Source: Sinonovacula constricta
Lineage: Eukaryota; Mollusca; Bivalvia; Cardiida; Solecurtidae
Length of the DNA: 64,000 nucleotides
NCBI GenBank assembly: GCA_007844125.1
Contig: CM017555.1
Coordinates: 25,179,166 to 25,243,165, forward strand
Direction of reading: 5' to 3'
Shown: in pieces, positions 34,601 to 43,600 of the stretch
Layout: each line of letters opens with the position of its first letter
Numbering within the stretch: the stretch's first letter is position 1
Made by a program: the position numbers and the translations under genes
The notes under the pieces: model-generated
What the model was told of the DNA's origin: nothing
The model's input: only the letters and a program-made list of their open reading frames with translations
Database searches by the model: none

Positions 34601-37600
34601 CACTCTATGAATAGTCTGCTTGTGTTTTCTTCCTCTTTAAGTTGGCACCATTGACTTTTGCAGACTTGATGTAAAGAGGTTATTATTCACACACACAGGC
34701 TGTCCTTACTTCTCAACCATGGCCCTGCAATAAAATAAAAGAATTATCATTTTTAAATGGCTCAACGTTAGTCAACAAAAGTTGTAAGTGTAGGACTGGA
34801 AAAATACGGTAGCCTGACGTCCTGGACATGTCAAAATGCAGTTTCGGGCTACTGGCCATTGATCATTAAATTAGTCCTGGACAAGTCATAAATTGGCAGT
34901 CGGACACGTGGAAACAGCAGTTTCTTATTAGCAATTAAGACAATTCTATGCCAGGAGCATTTATCAACAACATGTAAAGGCGGTACATGTACAATGCACA
35001 CACCTCTCCAAAACAGTCACGATGCGTGATACAAAAACACTTCTAGACAAAGACTATATTTATTAGTTGTAGATATGACATTAATTGAAAACAACGCACA
35101 TTTTCGGACAAGTCTTTTTTGTCCAGATTAATAATCTGGGACTAGTCATTAAAAAGAAAAAATTTCCAGCCCTGAAGCGCAATGAGTTTACCTTTTTTTA
35201 CCATCAACATCATCATCTTTTGTAGCTAAGTGGTTATTTGCTGCATGTTGGCTGACAACATCGGTTTGAATCTCATTTGACTGGATAAGGGAAACAACTC
35301 ATGTGGGTAGGTCTTACCTCTGACCTGTAGTGTGGGGTGGTTCTTTTCAGAAATTTGCCTACAAATAATACATGACCATAATTGTGTTGCTGTGAATGGT
35401 TTTAAAAAACAACAACATAAAAAACAAAACTGATCATTGGAGAGTTGTATGATATATTCAGATAGTTTTAAGCTCTGTATATATTGGCTGATTGTCTCTC
35501 TTTGAAAACTCTGATAAAAGTTTCAAATAAAATGTAGTTAATGTTGCTGATTTACCCAAGTTAAGTTCACAACTAGCCTTGATTCGCAGATTTTTCTGTA
35601 TATATCGAGATCTCACGAGACTGTTCAAATTCAGGCTGCCAGTGGTATCATACTTATTACATTTTTAACTCTTGTGTATGAAGTTATCAAAGGGGGATTG
35701 AAAATGTGTTTCAAACATACAAGTGACAAAACAACTTTCATATAGAGTCAGCCATTTTGGAACAATTTTCAGTATGGCTACTACTTACATCTGAGTCTAT
35801 TTCGTAGAAATGGACGAGGAGTTCCGCATGATGAGACGATACCAGTACAGCTATCTTGGACATTCAGTACCATTTTTTCTTTATGACTCCTGTAATTGTA
35901 ATTCAAAATTGTATGGCTTGCAGAATTTATCAACTGAAAACTAAAAATAAAAGCCTCTTCCTTCACATTTTTTTCTATTGTTTTTCTTTTCTCCTGAACT
36001 GAAAATAACATTTTGACTTGATAAATTTCAGGCTCTCATACAAAAGGGAAAACAACAAGAAAGGGGCTTCTCCACATGTAGAGGTCTGCTAGCAGCAACA
36101 GAAGTGAAGACACCATACACAATAACAACAGAGGAAAATGGCATTAGAAAAATATGTCTGAATGATCCAAAGAAAAGGTTTGTAATACGGAAATGACCGA
36201 AAAATAATTGCACATCATAATTAAAAGAATATATTGTTTTTGTTTTACACATTTTATTAGCTTCTTTTTGTTTCCTACAGAGTAACATTTATTTTTATTT
36301 AACACATTTTATGCATGCTTTTTTCTGTTGTAAATAATTTAAAATATATATAACATAGAATCAAACAGATTCATCAGCTTGGTTTGACTAAATCTATGTA
36401 AGTTATTTTGTCACAAGCACAAAACTTATTCCTACCTCAGAATTTTCGTCTGCACAGCTGTAGACTTCTTCAGTGAGTGACATCACTGTGAGTCACTCGC
36501 TGAAGAAGTCTACAGCTGTGCAGACGAAAATTCTGAGGTAGGAATAAGTTTTGTGCTTGTGACAAAAATAACTTACATAGATATATAACATAGGTAGAAA
36601 AAAAAGAAAAAAGGATTGTATTGGAAATGAAAATAATTGTGTGGAATGTTTAAAAAAAATAAAATTGTATAATGTTGAAATATCTGTCTGACAGATTGAA
36701 AGAAAAGTTGTGGAACGACTTGAAGTTAACTTTTTTATTCATTTAATAGTATCATACTCTTTTCAAGGATTACATTTTTGCATTAATGTTTACTCTTAAT
36801 ACTCTTAAAGTTTATGCATTTCATTGCGACTTTTTCTAATGTTCATGATTATAAAAAAATGTCATCTTCGTGTTTGATTTTGACTCCAAATCATTTATAA
36901 TTCTGTCATTGTAAAGAAAACTATATTTTCTATAAAGGTATTGGCTAAAATTTGCATGTATTTAATACAATCTTTAGCTTTGGTGTGGTTAGTTATTTCA
37001 ATCTGTTATGAGTAAAAGCATTGAAATATACAACATATAATTTTACCAATTGTATCTTATTTGCCAGAAATTCCCTGTCCCGGGTGATGTTATGTCAGCT
37101 ACAGATTTGTTCACCAAATTGAAATTTAATTACAGTCAAGATGTACTAGTAGTCCCAAGAAATGCCATGTCCCTAGCCATGTTACAACAGCTATATTTTA
37201 CTTCATCAATTTGTTAATTATTCCCAAGAAATGCCCAGTTTATGGCCATGTTAAAACAGCTATATTATACTTCATCAATTTTAATTTATTTCCAAGAAAT
37301 GCCTATCCCTGATATGTTACAAGAGCTATATTGTACTTCAGCAATTTGTAATTTATTTACAGAGAAGATGTAGTCCCAAGAAATACCCAGTTCCTTGCCC
37401 TGTTACAACAGCTATATTGTACTTCAGCAATTTGTGATGTATTCCCCAGAAATGCCCTATACCTGATATGTTACAACAGCTATATTTTACTTCAGCAATT
37501 TGTAATTTATTCCCCAGATATGCCTTATCCCTGGTATGTTACAACAGCTATATTGTACTTCAACAATTTGTAATTTATTCCCCAGATATACCCTATCCCT

Positions 37601-40600
37601 GCTATGTTACGACAGCTATATTGTACTTCAGCAATTTGTAATTTATTCCCCAGATATGCCCTATCCCTGGTATGTTACAACAGCTATATTGTACTTCAGC
37701 AATTTGTAATTTATTCCCTAGAAATGCCCTATCCCTGGTATGTTACAACAGCTATATTGTACTTCAGCAATTTGTAATTTATTCCCCAGATATGCCCTAT
37801 CCCTGGTATGTTACGACAGCTATATTGTACTTCAGCAATTTGTAATTTATTCCCCAGATATGCCCTATCCCTGGTATGTTACAACAGCTATATTGTACTT
37901 CAGCAATTTGTAATTTATTCCCCAGATATGCCCTATCCCTGGTATGTTACAACAGCTATATTGTACTTCAGCAATTTGTAATTTATTCCCCAGAAATGCC
38001 CTATCTCTGGTATGTTACAACAGCTATATTGTACTTCAGCAATTTGTAATTTATTCCCCAGAAATGCCTTAACCCTGGTATGTTACAACAGCTATATTGT
38101 ACTTCAGCAATTTGTAATTTATTCCCCAGAAATGCCCTATCCCTAGTATGTTACAACAGTTTAAGTGCACGTTACCAATTGGTAATTTATTCCCCAGATA
38201 TGCCCTATCCCTGGAATGTTACAACAGCTATATTGTACTTCAGCAATTTGTAATTTATTCCCCAGATATGCCCTATCCCTGGTATGTTACAACAGCTATA
38301 TTGTACTTCAGCAATTTATAATTTATTCCCCAGAAATGCCCTATCCCTGGTATGTTACAATAGTTTAAGTGCACGTTACCAATTGGTAATTTATTCCCCA
38401 GAAATGCCTTAACCCTGGTATGTTACAACAGTTTAAGTGCACTTCACAATTGTTAATTTATTCCCCAGAAATGCCCTGTCTCTGGCCATGTTACAGCAGC
38501 TACAAGCAGATATCTACAGAGAGTCTGAAGGTCTTAGGGTGATTATACTGACACATACAGGACCTGTCTTCTCAGCCGGGCATGATCTTAAGGAGCTGGT
38601 TAGTCAACTTCCACTAATTATTGTCACTTTAACCATGAACAATAATCACTATTAACACAGTCATCCTCACCATCATTAAAACAGAAATATAATTAAACAA
38701 AAACAATTTTAAATCAGCAAAGGCAAGTATGTGTAGCAGCAAAGTAGCAAACATCAGCATTCATCATTACCACAGGGCACAACCACTTTTCTGATTCATG
38801 TAGAATAGATAATTTCATTTGAAACATTTTGACAGATTGTTAATTAAACTTTAAAATCAATCAAAAAAATATATCATTAGTGGTAGACACATAGAGATAA
38901 ATTTGGTTTCGTCATTGGTAGTGTTGTAACATTTATCAGGAGCAAATCATCTGCATTGATGAACTGCAAACTTTGAACTTGGATATCTTGTACAAGTGCA
39001 AAAGGACTGTAACTCTAGCTTATTTACTAATTATCTCCCCTGCATTGATATTGCCCCCTCCCCCCCCCACCCCTTGCTCCTATTTCTTAAAACTGCTGGA
39101 ATGCTTGTAACACATGTGTTTTAAGAAATTAAAAAAAAAATGTCTAAAATTTTCTTTTATTAAGTAAGTAGCTATTATGCCTACCCCCTTTATATAGGGT
39201 AATACCGTTATTGTTTTGAAGATGGCTTTCAGTCAGTATATCGGTTGCAATGATAAAGTGCTACTTCATTATGTGATTTTTGTTGTGATTTTGGAGTCAG
39301 TGGTTAAAACTAGGCAGTGAGGAGGGCATTTTATAATGTTATCTTTTCATTTCAGACTTCAAAGGAGGGAAGAAAATATCATGAGACTGTATTTTCTAAA
39401 TGCACTAAAGTTATGTCAGGTCTTCAGGTAAGTACTTTTCGTAGCTCTGACTAATGTTGTTCATAGCTATGAAGATTTTGATGTTCATGCTGCTGTTGCT
39501 GCTACTGATGCTGATGATTGTGGTGATGGTGATGAGTATGATGATGATGAAAATTATGATTAACATGATGATAATGATGACAGTAATTATGATGTTGATG
39601 AGGGTTATCATAATGATGAAGGTGATGATGACCATAATGATGATAATGATGGCAATTATGATGATTATAATAGTTATGATGATAATGATGATCTGGACAA
39701 TTATCTGGATGTTGATGGAGACATTAAGCTTCCTGTGATGTTATTAATTAGGGAGGAGAAGAAGGATTAGGCTGTTTGTTGTATTTTTGTTAAGTAATTT
39801 GTGTTTCAGGATCTTCCAGTTCCTGTTATAGCACAAGTTTCAGGTATAACTTTTTACCATCTGTATTTTTAATTATTAATTCATTATTTTGGTACATTGA
39901 ATGCTGCACAAATATAATATTTTGAGTTTACCATCACAAAGTTTCTAATTGTTTCATATATATGTCAAACAATATATATTTTTTAAAGGATTTTCATAAG
40001 TTTGCCAATTAAATTCATTTGTAAAATTGATAGGTTTTTTAATAAATTTTTACTGAAGTAGGTCTGTATGACAATTAATGTCCCCCACCGATGGAATCAG
40101 GAGGGGGACATTGTTTTGAAGATGTCCGTCCATCCAACCGTCCATCCTTCTGTCCATCCGAATTTAATTTTCTTGCTATTTGTTGGCAACTAATGACTGG
40201 ATTTCAATTAAATTTTATGTGGGAACCATAAATACCATAAGGAGATACGCATATCATGGTTCTGGTCTGTATGTAACAATTGTAAATATGGTCACCAGTT
40301 GCAGTGCATGATTTGTCCTACCCATGCAGTGATTTCCATAAAGTAAAAATTGCAGATGTGTAAAAGTGAAAATGCGATTTTTAAATAAAAATATTACAAA
40401 TTATTTCCTGAAAATAAGAGACCCTTACATGAAAGTTTATCATATGAGATCTGAAACAACACTCCTTGTTTTATACTAGGTCTAGCAACTGCTGCAGGCG
40501 CCCAGCTGGTTGCCAGCTGTGATATTGCCATAGCAACAGAAAAATCTGCCTTTGCTACTCCAGGGTAAGTTATGTTATGTGTAATTAAATTATTTCTTTT

Positions 40601-43600
40601 TGTAAATCTTGGGTTAATAACATAATTTGTTTATTATTATTATAAAACATTTAAATCATGTTATTGCTTTTTTAGCTCACCTGAGCACAACGTGCTCAAG
40701 GGGAGCTTATTGTGATACTTTGTCCGTCGTCCGTCAACATTTTAGCTTGTGAAAACACTACAGGCCACAGTTTTTATCCAATCTTCATCAAACTTGGTCA
40801 GAATGTTTGTCTGCATGTCAATCAATCAATCAATATTTGGTCTTGTTTACCCTCGCCCTAACTATTGTTATAGGGCGAGCATTAAAGTATGGGAGTTTAA
40901 AAATGAAATATCACAACGTTATATTAATGGCGTGAGGGTTGCCTAGTGTCTGGTAGGTTAAAAATATTAAAAATTTAATAACATAAGGGTGATTATGACA
41001 GAAGGCTTGTATAATGTATGGGTGGTTTTAATATCTTTGTTGTATGTTTGTGCTGTGGTGAATGTGTGGTAAAATTTGTTTTGTCTAAAATATCAGTGTA
41101 CACTTCTTATTTCATTTATTACATTTGGTTTCCAGTCCACTATTAACATTGAATCTAGATTATTTCGCCTGTTATACAGTGCCTCATTTGGGACTTATAA
41201 TATTGATAAAAAAGTACAATAATTTAAAAACCAAAAAAAAGTATCCAGGTAAAATAAAAGATAAAACATATAGTTGTATTTTTTATCCGATGCTATAGGC
41301 ACCTTTCTAGGACCGTTTAAGAGTATGTTTATTTTAAAAAATCAAGAATAATAATTATATTTATATTTACAGATTACAATATACATGTTTTCAGGCCTGT
41401 CCCCTGTAATATCTATAATTCAGCTGTCTGCATGTAATCTTGGATGAGTTTATTATTGGGTCACCTGGGGTCAAAAAGTAGGTCACTAGGTCAATTTTTT
41501 AGAGGCCATATTTATAGGCCAATCTTAATCAAACTTGGTCAGAATGTTTGTCTACATGAAATCTTGGATGAGTTCGGTCACGTGGGTCAAAAAGTAGGTC
41601 ACTAGGTCAAATTTTAGAAAAAAAGTTTGTGAACACACTAGAGACCACATTTATAGTCCAATCTTCACCATTTATCAACCCAGTGGCCACACTAATGGTC
41701 CAATCTTTACCAAAGATTTCTAAAGTAAATAACTCTTAATAACTTGATGCCAGATTTGAGCCTACTAAAAGCCTGTGTCATCAGGTGAGAGATTAAGGGC
41801 TATCATGGCCCTCTTGTATAGAAAATCTTATTCTTTATCTACTTATATTATTGTTTTTTTTTGTTTTTTTCTTATTTTTTTACATAGCACCAACTCAAAT
41901 ATAGCTATATTGGCAACATCCAGCTAATTTTTTTTTGGAATGAAGACCCAGAGGCTTATGTCTGGGTAGAACTACTAGTGCACCGCAGATCAGCTGATAG
42001 ATAGATAGATAGGAAGGCAGACAGAAAGACAGAGATAGATTAAAAGATTTATTTGCAAGACCTCTGGTCAGCATCCCTGTTAGCTTCACTTAACCTTTTT
42101 GTTAAAATTAGCTGTGTCTCCTTCAATTTTATTTGGTCAAATAATTTTTTAATTAAGTTATTTGTATGTTACGAGAGTACTCATACTCTATAGCTGTGTA
42201 TGTAGTAAGGCCAATTAATTCTTGAAACATATCTGTTACATGTACATGTTACACATTGGACTGTTTCTTTTTTGCTTTTATTCACTCATATTGGTCTTTT
42301 CCATGAAGCAAGTGTGTATAAGTGAGTTCACACATGACTGATTTTCTTCTAGTTTTCTTCAAATATCTGTATTGTGCATATGTGGCAATGTATACAAGAC
42401 AATGTATAAATTGTACTGTACTCTATAACAAAATCCTAAGTTTTCAAACAAAATTGCATGAAGTTTGCTTTTCATCTTGTTTTTCAAAAAACTTATACAT
42501 TCTAAAAATTGTTTGGCCAGACAAAATCGCCCTCTGTTTTAAAATAGCACGGCTCTTTGTTAATATGAAAATGTGACTAGGTCTTTGTTTCACGGGACAA
42601 ATTCTCAATATGACCAGACACCTTTGGCACATCTATTTAATAAAATTGCATTTAAATGAAGTGAGTTATGGTTGTAGTGGCCTATTAACCAAACCATGCT
42701 CTTTTTCTCCTTATATTAAAAAGAGATCCCCTTTATTCATGCATGTGAACTTTTTTTAGAGCTAAAGTGGGAGATTTTAACTTGAAAAGTGTGAGATTTG
42801 TTATTTTCGTATAAACAAAGAAGGACTTTATCTGTTTCCAAGTAGGGAGATTTCTGAAAATGTGTAAAACACCCCTCACTTTTAAATATTGTTGAACCTT
42901 TAAAGAGGGAGTCTCCCTCCAAAATCCGGAGAGTTCACTTGTATGTTTATTGTTTCTTTAAATTAAAAGCATTTCTTGCAACCATCTACTTTCTACAACA
43001 TCCATTTGAATTCATGATCTTTACCTATTTTAGAATAATAAATTAATGTAAATATAATTATCAAAAAGAAAATAGTCTTTTTACAACTGAAAATGTTTTA
43101 CAACGTTCATAGTTATAATATTCTGTTTCAAATTTTGTTTAAAATCCAGCATTCATTACTTAGAATTAAAGTATTAAAATTTAACAATGTGGAATACATT
43201 TTGAAAATGTCACATTTTTATCAAAACTTCCTCCAGAACAATGCATATATCCCACAACCCAATACTGCCAGTACTGATCGCAAGGCTTCTAATGAATACC
43301 AGATTTGTAGGGAGAAGAAAGGAAGGATTTTGCAGGGGCCGTACATTACTTATCTGGATCTTATCTGTCATGAATTGTCCTTATTCCTAGACAAGAATCA
43401 CTCAATATCTTGCTTGTTTCAGGGTAAATGTTGGTCTGTTCTGCTCCACACCAGCAGTGGCTGTTGGAAGGAATGTGCCTCGAAAGGTTGCCATGGAGAT
43501 GTTATTTACTGGGCAACCAATCACAGCTCAAGGTTCAAGATGGCACACTTTTTTTATCTTTTGCTAAACATATATGCAACCCAGACAATATAAAGGTCAT

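Larger units (their letters stand above)
31676..36031. other. ECHDC3 intron 1
   Basis: A 4.4-kb AT-rich intron holding a SINE (33788-33945) and a candidate antisense gene (34217-35873). No further sense-strand exon was recognised. Confidence 0.5.

Noticed and set aside
39411..39738. Met-rich and Ile-rich frames on both strands
   Set aside because: They are translations of an ATG/GAT microsatellite within an ECHDC3 intron.
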